Assembly: GCA_018873225.1 (NCBI GenBank)
Contig: JAEILZ010000003.1
Coordinates: 2,728,001 to 2,792,000 of the forward strand
DNA length: 64,000 bases
DNA from: [Phialemoniopsis] sp. UDSM-2020
Lineage: Eukaryota > Ascomycota > Sordariomycetes > Thyridiales > Thyridiaceae
Reading direction: 5' to 3'
Below, one piece after another: positions 32,810 to 43,826 of this stretch; positions within the stretch are counted from its first letter, which is position 1; each line of letters starts with the position of its first letter. The position numbers and the translations under genes were made by a program. Under the pieces are notes generated by a model that was not told the origin of the DNA, made no database searches, and saw nothing but the letters and a program-made list of their open reading frames with translations.

Positions 32810-33934
32810 ATGTCCTCAAAGCGCTCGGTCTTCGGCAGCATCAAGGATAAGTTATCCAAGAAGAGTTTCGACATGGGTTCCTCCAAATCCTCCTCGCCGA
32901 GCCGTTCCCACGCGGCTCCTTCGCCCACAAGCGGAGCCCCAAGAGGACGCAGCCCGCTCACCAATCCCTCGCCTGCCACCAGGCGGCCCAGTAAGCAACC
33001 TCCCAACAGCTTTAAATCCCAAACAAAACTGACACCTATGGCAGGACAAGAACCCCCTCCTCCTTCGTATAACGAGGCTGTGGGCACTCCTGCGCCCCAG
33101 CCCTCCAGGGCACGAGATGTCTCTCCCTCGCCCTCGGTGCTGAGCATTGGTGGCCAAAGCATCACGACACCTGAGGATCCTTATGCTTTCCTCAGCAGTT
33201 TTGACACCATCTTCCTCATCGATGATTCGGGTTCCATGGCAGGCCGCTCCTGGCGGGAGGTCAAGGATGTGCTTCTTAACATCGCCCCAATCTGTACAGC
33301 CCACGACCCAGATGGAGTTGACGTTTACTTCCTGAACCATTCGGGAACAAGCCCCGCTGACCTCCTCAACGGAAAGGCCGCCGGTGGCTATCGCAACATC
33401 ACCGATGAGCAGACGGTTGAGGATCTCTTCAACCGTGTGAGGCCCACAGCAGCGACCCCGACCGGAACTGCCCTCGGCCGGATCTTGAATGCCTATATTA
33501 GAAATTATGAGGCCAAGGTCAAGGCGTGTGGCGACGCCGATGGCACCGATATCCGCCCCATCAATGTTATTGTCATTACCGACGGTGCGCCTACCGATGA
33601 TCCCGAGGCCGTGTTGCGGCGCTGGGCGAGTAGGCTCGACAAGATCGACGCTCCGCCTCACCAAGTTGGCATCCAGTTCTTCCAGGTCGGCAACGAACCT
33701 GGAGCCACCGAGGCTCTGCGACAACTTGACGACGACTTGGCTGCGGGCGGTAATGGACAATCCAAAGTTCGCGACATGGTCGATACTGTGACCTGGAACG
33801 CCCAGGATGGCGCCCGGCGTGTCCTGACAGCCGATGCCATCCTCAAGACCGTCCTCGGTGCCGTGGTTAAGCGTCTCGACCGCTCGAGAGTGAGCGGCGA
33901 ACAGCAGCGGAGCAACAACTTCCTAAACGTTTGA
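32810..33934 (+). CDS. von Willebrand factor A (vWA) domain protein
   Basis: About 374 residues from MSSKRSVFGSIKDKLSKKSF, or 390 if the in-frame ATG at 32762 is used. The first ~110 residues are basic, Ser/Pro-rich and probably disordered, ending in PPPPSYNEA, which contains a PPxY motif typical of WW-domain/Rsp5-type ligase ligands. A single vWA domain follows: strand FDTIFLIDDSGSM gives the MIDAS DxSxS, TPTGTALGRIL supplies the conserved MIDAS Thr, and VIVITDGAPTDDP the MIDAS Asp. Fungal proteins of this type are common and mostly uncharacterised. A 54-nt stretch, 32991-33044, looks like an in-frame intron (GTAAGC, CTGAC branch, CAG) and would remove 18 residues before the PPxY. No signal peptide or membrane span, so a cytosolic location is likely. 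Confidence 0.85.
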   Translation: MSSKRSVFGSIKDKLSKKSFDMGSSKSSSPSRSHAAPSPTSGAPRGRSPLTNPSPATRRPSKQPPNSFKSQTKLTPMAGQEPPPPSYNEAVGTPAPQPSRARDVSPSPSVLSIGGQSITTPEDPYAFLSSFDTIFLIDDSGSMAGRSWREVKDVLLNIAPICTAHDPDGVDVYFLNHSGTSPADLLNGKAAGGYRNITDEQTVEDLFNRVRPTAATPTGTALGRILNAYIRNYEAKVKACGDADGTDIRPINVIVITDGAPTDDPEAVLRRWASRLDKIDAPPHQVGIQFFQVGNEPGATEALRQLDDDLAAGGNGQSKVRDMVDTVTWNAQDGARRVLTADAILKTVLGAVVKRLDRSRVSGEQQRSNNFLNV

Positions 33935-34797
33935 TCGAGCGAGGGGGCGGCCTTGCATTACTGGCGCATAGGGCGGCGTTTGTTGCTGCAAGATAGAGTG
34001 GTCTGGCGTTTTGAGGTCCTTTAGAAACGGGATAGATCTGAATCTTTAGACTGGGCTGGCGTTCGATGAGATACCCTCAATGTTTAGCTTTTTGGCCAAA
34101 TCATAATCGTTTTCTTCACACATTCACGTCCCTTTATTCTGTGATATGTTGATCATGCACACTCACAAATTCATATGAGATCCGTGTTGCATGTCAATCA
34201 TTCTTGTGTCCCAAGATTCTGTGTTGATCAATCGATCTTTCTCATTGTACTGTCAATGACGCGACCCTTTTGTGATGTGAGAGCATCAAAGGTAGGTGCA
34301 ACCAAGCTAGGAAAGGAATAAGGAGAAAATCATCATGATGGAGTACCTGACATCCTATGCACAAATCATGGGCGATGTCTCCCAAGCAATGATTCTATCT
34401 CTGAAGGGTATCATGGCCGCTAGATTCGCAAACCCAGAAAAAGGTGCAAAATCCTGAAAACGCCATGAATACCATGACCCGATTCTCCGGAATCTCGAGA
34501 CGATTTCGTACAGCACTGCGAACCGCGTTGACCGTGAAGCCATTGCCGGTGTGAGTCTGTAGGTATTGTACAGCACCGCGAACCGCGCTGACCGATCACC
34601 AGCAAAAGCCATCTTCCAAAGCACCAAGAACGCCAAATCCGGTAAAATATCCTCCTTTGTGCAGTCATCGACACTGCATGTGCCATCTGCGACCCCTGGA
34701 AGGTAAAAATGTTGGCGGTCAACCCGCCTGGGTCCTCCGCTCAGACCGAAAAGGAGGCGGAGCGGCTAGAGACACAAGCCGGCCGCAGTAAATATGC
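33935..34797. other. Intergenic between convergent genes
   Basis: About 860 bp between the stop codons of the vWA gene and the coiled-coil gene. It contains a 27-bp imperfect direct repeat with 60-bp period (34508-34594). No gene recognised. Confidence 0.5.
34508..34594 (+). repeat. 27-bp direct repeat, 60-bp period, two C/T differences
   Basis: Copies at 34508-34534 and 34568-34594 differ at two positions, T in the first copy and C in the second at both. No terminal repeats or transposon frame surround it. Confidence 0.8.
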
Positions 34798-36862
34798 TCA
34801 AGGCATGACCAAAACCTGCGCCTTGGACAGGAACCTGGGAGTGACGCTGACGCTGGAGTCGTCCCGGTAAGTGATGCCGGGGGTCACAACGCACATGACT
34901 CTCCACTGCCGAGTCTGGAGCATCATGGGATCCTCGGTGCTGTTGACGGCTTTGTGCGAGCCAAAGCTGAACTTGCAGCCGCAGTCGTTGAAGACGAACT
35001 GGAATGAGTACTCGGAGGACAGGATCTGCGCGCCGATTTCCCAGGCAGCAGCAGAGATCCGGTTGAGCTCACCGGAGGCGATACGCCGGTCGGTACCTGG
35101 CGACAGAAGGGGGCCAGTGATGTCCTTCAGCCGGTTGTTGTGAGCCGTGATCTTCTGATGCTCATACTTGTGCCAGCCGGGCGCATTCATGATCGAATTG
35201 ACGGCTCTGGCCTGGCGCTGGAGCGTCTCGTAGCGCTGCTGTGGCGGGACTGTGTAGTATATATGTCAGTTGCAGAACATGGTCTGGCATGATTGAGGAA
35301 CAAAACTTACTGCGTCCATCGGCAAGTCTCTGTCGGCAGTACTGGAGGGTGGGGGTGACATCATCTCGGATGCCCTCCCAGTCCAGGGTCGTCCACATCT
35401 TCTGCACGATGTACTGGATTAGGAGTCGAGCGATGAAGAAAGGGCGCACATCGGCAGTCCTCAGCATGTGCAGTGCATGCCCGACTCCAGCGTTGCCGTC
35501 GCCCTGGTACGTTGCCTGGCAGATGTAGTCCCACAGTCCGCCATAGTTGGTGACGATGTCGCCCAGTCTATCAGGATCCGGCTCGCTGCAATTCTCATGG
35601 GCCCAGCCGATGATCATGTCGAAGATCTGGAAAATCAAGTTCTTCCAGTGAGTCTCCTCAGCACGGAGAGGGGTATCGTCGTGTGAGAACGGACCAGCTC
35701 GCGGCGCCGTTGGGATGCTCTGCTGCGGGTTCGCTCTTGTCGCCACGATGTTGGACGCTGACGTGGACGGTCCGAGACTGGCGGCCGAGTTGTAGGAGTC
35801 GTATCCGGAGCCGATGGTGTCACGGCGACCCGGATACTGCGGCGGTCCGCGTGCTGGGGTGGAGACCATCCTTTGGCCTTGGCCCTGAGCAAAGTTCACT
35901 CGGGGTCCCATGTTCTGGCCGCCCTGTTGTCGGCTCGGTGTACCATAGGCCAGATTGGTAAGACGACGCTGAAATTCAGCATTGGACTCGTCTTGGCGGT
36001 GGTGCATCGGTGACTGTCCGGCATACGAAGTCGGAGGCGGGCCACTCGGGGTTGGGGCGACAAGCAACGGTCGAGACGGTGTAAGTGATTTAGGGCCGGT
36101 GGGAGGTCCTCCCCAGTTCTGCTGGGAGTTTTGCCCCTGAACCCAGTCAGAGGTTCTCACCGGTGCCTATGAGGGTGAGGTTAGTATGGATGAGTTCGTG
36201 TGATCTTTCGGGAATTACTTACCGGGCTAGAACGATTCTGCTTGACGGGGTTCTGTCCGGATTTCGCCTCCATCTCCTCCCGGAGCTCGCGAAGTCTAGC
36301 TCGTAGAACATCGACTTCCTGGGTAATGGCAGCCTTCTCCGACCGGGCAAGATCCCGCTCCATGCTGGCATACTGGAGATCGTTCTCCAGTTGCGTGCGC
36401 TGGCCGTTGACAACGCGCTCGATGTGGGTGCTCGCGGCCTGAGCAGTGATGAAGCACTGGCCGATGCGCTTGAGGTTCTCGTACCATTCCTCGCGGATGG
36501 CACCAGAAAGACCGCACTGGCCAGAGATCGCGTGTTGCAAGCTCAGAATGATGGACTGGGCCTCATGACACTGCACGCGAACGTCCTTTGCAATGGTGTT
36601 AGCAAACCGGTGCTGTTGGGAGGAACTTCGACCGATATTCTCATTCGAAGATCAGAGAGTGAAGGGATGGTGAGCAACTTACATCGAAGGTCGCTGGGCC
36701 GACGATCGTATTTGGAGGTGCATAGGGCACCAGCTGGTTGTTCATGTTCATGATTTGAACGGCTGCTTGCTGTCCACGACGATCGGGAGTCGACTCGGCA
36801 GAGCTGGCGCATAGGCGAGCACCGCCGCCGGGCGAAGACTTGACAGAATCTGCCGAAGGCAT
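34798..36862 (-). CDS. Fungal protein of unknown function with a coiled coil
   Basis: Four exons, 36862-36683, 36585-36223, 36166-35311 and 35249-34798, about 616 residues in continuous phase; intron 1 uses an AAG acceptor. I do not recognise the family. Exon 2 (residues 61-181) is helical and charged (ARSEKAAITQEVDVLRARLR, with heptad-like spacing), a probable coiled coil. Residues ~182-330 are Pro/Gln/Gly-rich and disordered. From about residue 345 a compact folded region starts (THWKNLIFQIFDMIIGWAHE), with conserved-looking Trp/Cys residues (YGGLWDYICQATYQGDGN, RPFFIARLLIQYIVQKMWTT), and continues to the C-terminus. No signal peptide or membrane span. The gene is convergent with the vWA gene. 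The exon 1 to exon 2 join is the least certain. Confidence 0.75.
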
Positions 36863-38741
36863 GTCTGTTAGTTCTGAGTCGCGCCGAGAAAAAGAGCAAA
36901 ACCCAAAACAGCGAAAACAAGACAGTCGGAGAAATAGATGTGGCCAAAATCAGTGAAGCTTGTAAAGATCATCGATCAGGGAAGAGGTGAAAGCCAAGAG
37001 TGAGGATGTCTTACGAGAAATCGCTTGTCAAGACGGAGCGGGCGAGGATGGACGAGAAGGGGGATGAGATGAGTGACGATAAGGGATCGAGGAAGGTAAG
37101 GACGGATGTTGAGAGTGCTAACGAGAGAAGTCGAAGCAGGGCTTGAAGAAGCAAAAACAAAAGGCTGGAAGACTTGCAAGCTTGATTGCCCAGGAGGGAA
37201 GTCTGGGAAGGAGGAGGAAGTAAAAAGAAGATGGTGTGGGCTGGTCAGGTGTGGAAGGGAAAAGACCAAAATGGATTTATTGTCCCTGACTGGACGGGAG
37301 TCAGTCTAGATCGGATGGACAAAGTGAAGTCGAGGTGACTGAGTCGATCTGTTGGCTGGGGCAACGGCCACAATGGAGGATCTGTCTGGTCGGTGAATGT
37401 TGCGCTGCTCAAGATGGGACGAAACGACAGGCACCAGTCAATATTGCTAGCCCGAGATAATTCCCCGGTCGGCAGAGCGGCTTGACGTGGCCATCTCCTC
37501 AGATTCCCCTTGTCGTGGCATGGATGTGAAGTCCAATGCGAGGCTGAAACGGATGTGATAGAGGACGTTCGGCTCACCACCTCTCACAGGGCTTGTCTGC
37601 TGAGTTGAGGGTGATGGCATGATCTGAGCGAGCGTCTAGGCGATGGGAAGGTTGCGACATTGGTACGGGCGATTTATATATAAATGTCAACAAGTAACAG
37701 TATAGTTTGATGAGTAGGGGTCAAGTGTATCTCAGCATAAGCGGAGAGTAGATTGGGCCTCCATTTCAGTACTTCAGAATAGTCTACAGCCTTTGACTCT
37801 CATGGCAATATTAACGGGATGACGAGAGAGAATCCACTACAAATTATATATATATACACGCAAATGTACCCTCGAGCTCAAGTGAATACTCATGTTGAGA
37901 GAGAGCGCTCAAGCAGCAGACGAATACTCTCTGATACGCATACACTCTGCTAACGCCGAATGGAGGCGATGTGGCTTGCAAAAAAGCAGGAGACGGAGCA
38001 CGAAGCCAAGGGCAAAAGTTGTAAGGCAAATGTAGTACGTTATATAGGGCGAGTTGACAGCCTAGGTGATCCGCAATTTCGGACAGGTATCGAATGACAT
38101 TCTTTCGAGGGTAGTACTGACTGCCGTGCGGATGAAAACAAACTCATGCATCAAATGTCCATTGGACGGGCCAGTAAATACACCGGGCAGGAGAGGTTCA
38201 TCAGCAAAAAGGTCTATTAAGTAATATACAATGCGGCGCTACTAAATTCAAACAGTTGAAACCGGCAGAAACGCCTTGTTGCGCAGCCGAGCCCTCCCAT
38301 CAACTAGGAAGTCTCGGGGCTTGTCCTAAGGTATATATCAGCATGGTCAATGCCATTAACCGGGGTTCATTCGCAAGCGCGAAGACCAAACCCAAGGAAT
38401 TCGCTTGTTAGGCATGACAGCGTTTTCGAAAAGGGTCCGTTGCAAGAACGGGCGCCATGTGTAAGCTGTATTGGGCGAGCGCAAAACAGGTGCGGTGACC
38501 TGACCAACGTTAGGTCGATGTGTAGAACAACGTAAGGCGAGATCGTCTCTAGGGAACGAAGGCGGTTAGCCACCACCCCACCGTATATGTTGGCGATGGT
38601 CGGATAATCTTGTGACAAACAGTCCTATGAGGTCGAAGAACTGAGAGCTGATCAGCATGTGTACTGTCCCAGAGGAAAAAGGGCGGACTTACATTCGACA
38701 ACAGAGCCTGGGGCGAGTCTGTTCAGGCCGTGATTAGCTTC
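36863..38741. other. Intergenic, no gene seen
   Basis: About 1.9 kb holding the promoter/leader of the coiled-coil gene (left) and the 3' flank of the splicing-factor gene (right). The frames present are short and unconvincing. AT-rich TATATATA stretch near 37846-37856. Confidence 0.5.
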
Positions 38742-40642
38742 TCAGATAGCCTTGGTGCGCGAGAACAAACTGCTGTAGACTGCGTCGACAACAGGTGCAG
38801 CAGTGATCATCCGGCCACCGAAATAACGACCGTTGAGACCTTTGATGGCGTTCTCGCCGCCCTGAACCTTGTCGAATTTGAGATAGATGTCTCCCTGCGA
38901 ATTGGGGTCCAGAGAAATATGGACCACATGACCATATTTCTCCTCGGCTTCCTGGCGAACGTCATCCTCGAGTTCCTTTACCCAATCTTCACCTTCCTCC
39001 CTGTGGAATAGCGTGTTAGCAAGCTATATGTAATGAAGAGGGGGAAGGGAGACGTACTCAGCCGCATCAAACATGTTGTGCAGCACGACGCAGCGACTGG
39101 CCATGTTGACGTTGACGGGCAAAGGCTTCGTCTCTGTCTTGGGCTTGAGTATCTGTCGTTCGGGCTGGCCATTGGAGGCCTCGTCAGTTCTTGCAAGCTT
39201 TCGCATCAGAGCGTCTCGGCTATAATTGTTAAAGTTGACGCCGGCGACATCGGTGTCGTCAAGAGCGCTCGCACCGCTACCTTTCTCATTCTCCCGACCT
39301 CCGGCACGATCAAAGTTGGAAGACGGGGGCCCGCGCCCACCCGCACCAGAGAAAGCGGAGCCCTGATACTGTTGTTGGTTCTGGCCTTGGAATCTCTGCA
39401 GTAGGTTGGCAGTTGATTCAGGGGTAAACTTATCGTTTCCAAGTCCAACCCGGATGGCACGACCAGCGAGATCAAAGCCGTTCATCTTCTCCAGGGCCTC
39501 ACGTGCCTGACCGGCGTCGCGGAACCTGTAGAGGGTTTGTTAGTTTGATTGGATAAATCGCGTTGAGAGGGAGGGGAAAACAACGTACTGTACGAATCCG
39601 TAACCTCGGCTCCGCCCTGAGTCATCTTTCTGCAGCTGGACAAATTCGAGCTCGCCAAAAGGCTCGAAGACGTTCTGGAGATCCTGCTCAGTGATGCTGA
39701 AATGGATATTGCCGACATACAAGCGATGGAATGGGATGGAGTTGGGGTGACCACCGGAAGACTCCGTGTTGCGAACTTGGCGATTCTTCTCAGCTTCTGT
39801 AAGTTGAACGATGACGGGGATACCTAGGAGTTTTTGACCAGTGAGCTGGAGGGCTGCTTGGACAGACTCTTCGGCTTTAAACTCAACATAGCCAACACTG
39901 TTGAAAGATTGTTAGTCACTTGTCACTTGTACGCTTCGAGTTCTGACATAGGGGCGAGTACATACCCTTTGGATCGGTTGCTGACGCGGTCCTTGACTAT
40001 TTGAGCTTCAGCCACAGGTCCCACCTTCTCAAAGAACTCCTTGAGCTCCCTTGTCCGCAGACGAGCAGCGAGCTGCTGCACAAAGACAGTGCGCCGGTCA
40101 CGCTCGTCCTCAGTCAGGGGCGGGGGGGAGGCATCCCTGGAGCGAGGTGTGTTGCCGCCACGGCGGCGATCGTCGTCCCTACCACGGCGAGAGCTTCGGT
40201 CATCCTCTCGGTCACGACGGCTATCGCGAGGGCGGTAGTAGCGGTTGGGGGAACGAGAGCGAGAGCGGCCGCCACGTCCATTACGGTAGTAGTCTCCATC
40301 TGCACCTCTATGACGGCGTGAGTGTCGGCCACCATGGTCACGGCTGCGGCTTCTGCGCCTACTTCTGTGACTTCCAGTATCACTCCTCGGAGTCCTGTCG
40401 GCCTCACTCTTCGGGCTGTAGCTGCGCCGATCCTTGCGCTTGCGATCACGAGAGCCTTCCCTGGGCGTTCTCTCACGATCACGTCGACTCCGCTCTCCAT
40501 CCTGGTCCCGATCTCGTTCGTTGTCGCGGTCGCGGTCGCGGTCGCCGTTCGCATGGTTGCCGTTGGTTTCTGCCTGCTTGTCCTTGGGCGCGTCCGCATT
40601 GGCGGCCGCGTCCAGGAGAGCTTCTACGTCATAGTGCGACAT
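38742..40642 (-). CDS. RBM39/Rsd1-like SR-type splicing factor
   Basis: Four exons, 40642-39966, 39897-39589, 39525-39058 and 39000-38742, about 570 residues; all three introns are phase 2. It belongs to the CC1-like family (human RBM39/CAPERalpha, fission yeast Rsd1), nuclear pre-mRNA splicing and transcription co-factors. Residues ~30-175 form an RS/RD-rich domain. RRM1 starts at [23 protein letters not shown]2 starts at [20 protein letters not shown] with RNP1 [10 protein letters not shown] Gln/Gly-rich linker follows. The C-terminal RRM ([12 protein letters not shown], then [20 protein letters not shown] and [12 protein letters not shown]) is the non-canonical UHM type that binds U2AF-like ligands. 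The start is [13 protein letters not shown]. Introns of 53-68 nt lie within or near the RRMs, so retention could switch the protein off. Confidence 0.93.
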
Positions 40643-41157
40643 CTTCTGTCAGTAGCCGTCAGTGAAGCTAAAGTGTCTCTTCTGATTGAGGATTCGGTGA
40701 TGATGATCCTGAGTCGAATGGCAGAAAGAGTAAGGGTTGGGTGAGAAATGAGGTGGGGAAGTCGGGGTTGGAAGTGGAAGTCCTGCGCCCCCCGAAAAGC
40801 AGGTGTGCCTAAAATTTCTGAGGAGGAAGGTGCGGTCAGCCACGTGACCGCGCCTATCAGTTTCAGCCCGTGTCGCGTCAATTTACATGACTCGGGAACT
40901 GACAGTACGTTCTAAGTACTTTGAGCGCTGGGAGAAGTGATGTTCTTCATATGATTTGTCAATTAGGTATTATATTTATTTGTATCACTCTGAGAAGAGA
41001 CGTGTCATTCCTTGAAGAACAAACAATTGCATGCTGAAAACACAGTGCCGTAGAACTCCAATTTCCTAGCCCATTACCAAGCCGGACTCCCAGAGAGCCA
41101 GAAAGCGCCTACTTAAGTCATCAAAACATATCGCACTGCAGCTGCGCATCGGCCAGA
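40643..41157. other. Splicing-factor promoter and SCS7 3' flank
   Basis: About 515 bp between the start of the RBM39-like gene and the stop of the fatty acid hydroxylase gene. Pyrimidine-rich near the RBM39-like start when read on the minus strand. No gene seen. Confidence 0.55.
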
Positions 41158-42371
41158 TCATTTGGACTTGACCACAGGGGCCGTCGGCAGCTCGGTTCCG
41201 AAGAGCTGGTCCCAGAACTTGCTCGTGACGCCGAAGCCGAGCTCGTAGTCGAGGAAGTGGTGTGCAAGGTGGTACTTTTTGAGCTCTTTGTACCACAGAG
41301 GCAGATTGTTGTGGTGCAGGAAGTAATGCGTCATGTCGTAGCAAATATAGCCAAACATGCCACCACAGAAGATGTTGGTCGCAAGGAACCAGTCCCAAAA
41401 GAACAGGGTGTGCGCCAACTTCCAGAAGGGGACAGCGAGCACAATGAACATCGTCGGCGGCATGACCAGACGATATTTGTCCATTGGTAGGTAGTGATGG
41501 ATTCCATGAAGCAGGAAATGAGCAGTCAGGCCGACACGGTTATCGGGCAGGTAGCTAAGAGCTCGCGTTAGATACATATCGGGGCCTCATGATTATTCAG
41601 AAGTACTCACTAGTCCAGGTGAAATAGGAATCGGTGTAGCCCGTACTCGATCAAACTCCAGAGACCGAACCCACCAGCCCAGGTGGCAGCTTGCAGCAAG
41701 ACGCTGTCAAAGCCCTCTCGCGCAACAAAGGTACCGTACAAGACAGGGGGCAGCCAGAGCAGGGGCACCACCCACCAGGGCGTCTTGCTCAAGGGTTCGA
41801 GAAAGTTTCCAAAAAGAGGTGCGGACTGGCCTCCCTTGTAATGCCTGGGCCTGTGGATCTGGTCTAGGTAAAACTCCTTGGTAAAGCCCCCGAACCAAAG
41901 CTGCGGGAATAGAGGCTTGCCCAGGTCCAGGAACTTGTGCTTTTTGAAGTCTGCACTATAGTCGGTGTCCTTGCTTAGGTCCTCCTCGCACGACATGCCA
42001 GTCCTCGCGTGGACGGGACGTCCTTGGCTGTCGGTCTGGACATGGTTGTTGTCGAGAGCCGTAGAATGTGCTTTGCCGTTTGCGGTCGCCTTGCCGTTCA
42101 CGGCCTTTCCTTCGGGCAGGACGAAGCCGACCAACGAATCGTCGAGCACCTCGTACGCAGCATCGGAGTGAGTGTGAGAGGCCTCGTCCTTGAGGATCTC
42201 CTCGATGTCGCGGCCGGCATATTCGAGGACCAAGTCGGCCCCACCGGGATGCGAGTCGAGAAAGTCGGTGACATCGTAGACATTGGAGCCCACGGTAACG
42301 TAGCAGGACTTCTCCGAATTATGCGACTCGACTTCGGAGCGAGAGAAGGTCGGGAGCGTTCTCGCTGGCAT
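41158..42371 (-). CDS. scs7: Sphingolipid fatty acid 2-hydroxylase (Scs7/FAH1)
   Basis: Two exons, 42371-41611 and 41554-41158, give 385 residues (yeast Scs7 is 384). It adds the 2-hydroxyl group to the very-long-chain fatty acid of ceramides in the ER membrane, using cytochrome b5 electrons and di-iron. An N-terminal cytochrome b5 domain (about residues 10-95) carries the haem-binding HPGG motif and a second His near SHTHSDAAY. The C-terminal hydroxylase half has hydrophobic spans (WWVVPLLWLPPVLYGTF, FWKLAHTLFFWDWF) and the histidine clusters HRFLFHLD, HFLLHGIHHYLP, HYFLHHNN and YHLAHH. The splice completes HLDYYLPDNRVG, a diagnostic stretch. The frame is open upstream to 42557, but the ATG at 42371 (MPARTLPTFS) fits the family. 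Confidence 0.95.
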
Positions 42372-43826
42372 TTTGGCTCGCGATTGTGGTTTGCAAGGGC
42401 CAAGTTGTATGGTGGTGTTCGGAAGACCCGGGGTGGCGATGTCTGGAGCAAGACGTGATCTTTGATAACAATGCACACAGACCAGTCGACAAAATGGTTT
42501 GGAAATAGGGTCGAACGGTGTCTCAGCGTCTGTGACAATGAAGGAATGAAATGCCACGACTTAGAAGAGGCCAAAAGGAATGAGAAGGGTTGGTTGGGAT
42601 CGAAAGTGGCCGATTAAATGATCTTAATATTGTCTGCGATCAAGTCCCCTGATCCAATCTCCCTATCTTGAAATTTTTAGGGGCTTTGGCCCACCAGAGC
42701 ACAACGCGAGGCCACATGCCGTGGTCCCATAAAATGGCCCGCGTCCTGTGGCTCGTTCAGGGCCCGCTGGTACGTTTGTTTAAGGCCTCCCTGTCGATGA
42801 GTGGCGTTACTTTTGGTCGCCCGGGCTGGACAACAGCCGATCTGGTGGTGCCAGTGTAAAATTATCATAACCAAAATCTATCAAGCAAAGCCCGACCCGA
42901 GTACACGAGTACCCGAGCCCGCGGGCTCCGTGATTACGCCGTCCTTTGCTCATCCTCCATGGGCCTTTTGCAAAAATGTGTTTTGACAAACCCCGACAAG
43001 AAATGTTGTCAACCTACTCCGTACAGACTCCATATATTCCCGAGGCTCGACGAGTTGCATCGTTGCTATTTCCAAAACCACAACTTACTCCGTATGTGCA
43101 AACCCAGACGGTCCGCTCATACGCAGCGTCATGCGACAGGAGATAATGGGCCACTTTCATGGGCGCCTTTTATCTGTCCACATGCCAGTCGATGTTGTTA
43201 TTCAATTATGCGGCATTGGGCTGCCTCAAACTCAATCATAGGTACCTAGTATCTACTTTACCTTACTTAAGCAGGTGATGACGGCTGCCTGTTATGGATC
43301 CGAGGTCAAAGCGAGCGAGCAGTTGGTTGGGTCTTTGACTGCTCTGTCTAATATGTGATCTCGGGCTGGGAGCTACCTAGGTAATTAGCTGGTAAAGTAT
43401 CCTACCTATGTACTTACCTAAAGTAGGTAGTGTCTAACGTCACAGCCCACTTCTTTCAGCTGAAGTTGACAAGGGTCATGCGAGTGCGCATGTGGATGAG
43501 GGGCAACAAGCAGCTTCAAGCTCGCAAGCTCCCTCTCTCTCAGCCCTACACTTCAATACTGATTGTAGAAGAACCCGTGACGCGCGTATATGGGTATGAG
43601 ATTATTCTCTTGATTTGCCATTTTGCGTTGAGAACGTCATCCATCGTAAGCGATCCAGGTCTCATCGTTGCCAAGCATCGGTTGTCAGCTTAGCTCTTGG
43701 GGATCATACCTACCTAAGCATCTCCTCCCCCCACCAAGTTTTGACAGACTTGCGATATCTCCCTTCACTACCAACCAACTTTGTCCGCGATCAACAGAAT
43801 TCCCAACCGCACAGGATCATCAAGCC
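42372..43826. other. Divergent promoter region SCS7/HET-C
   Basis: About 1.45 kb. Rich in short TACCTA/TAGGTA words, particularly 43240-43430. No conserved coding frame or RNA gene recognised. Confidence 0.55.

Noticed and set aside
32852..33760. 302-codon minus-strand frame opposite the vWA gene
   Set aside because: It overlaps the MIDAS-containing vWA domain in antisense, and its composition is that of a codon-bias shadow.
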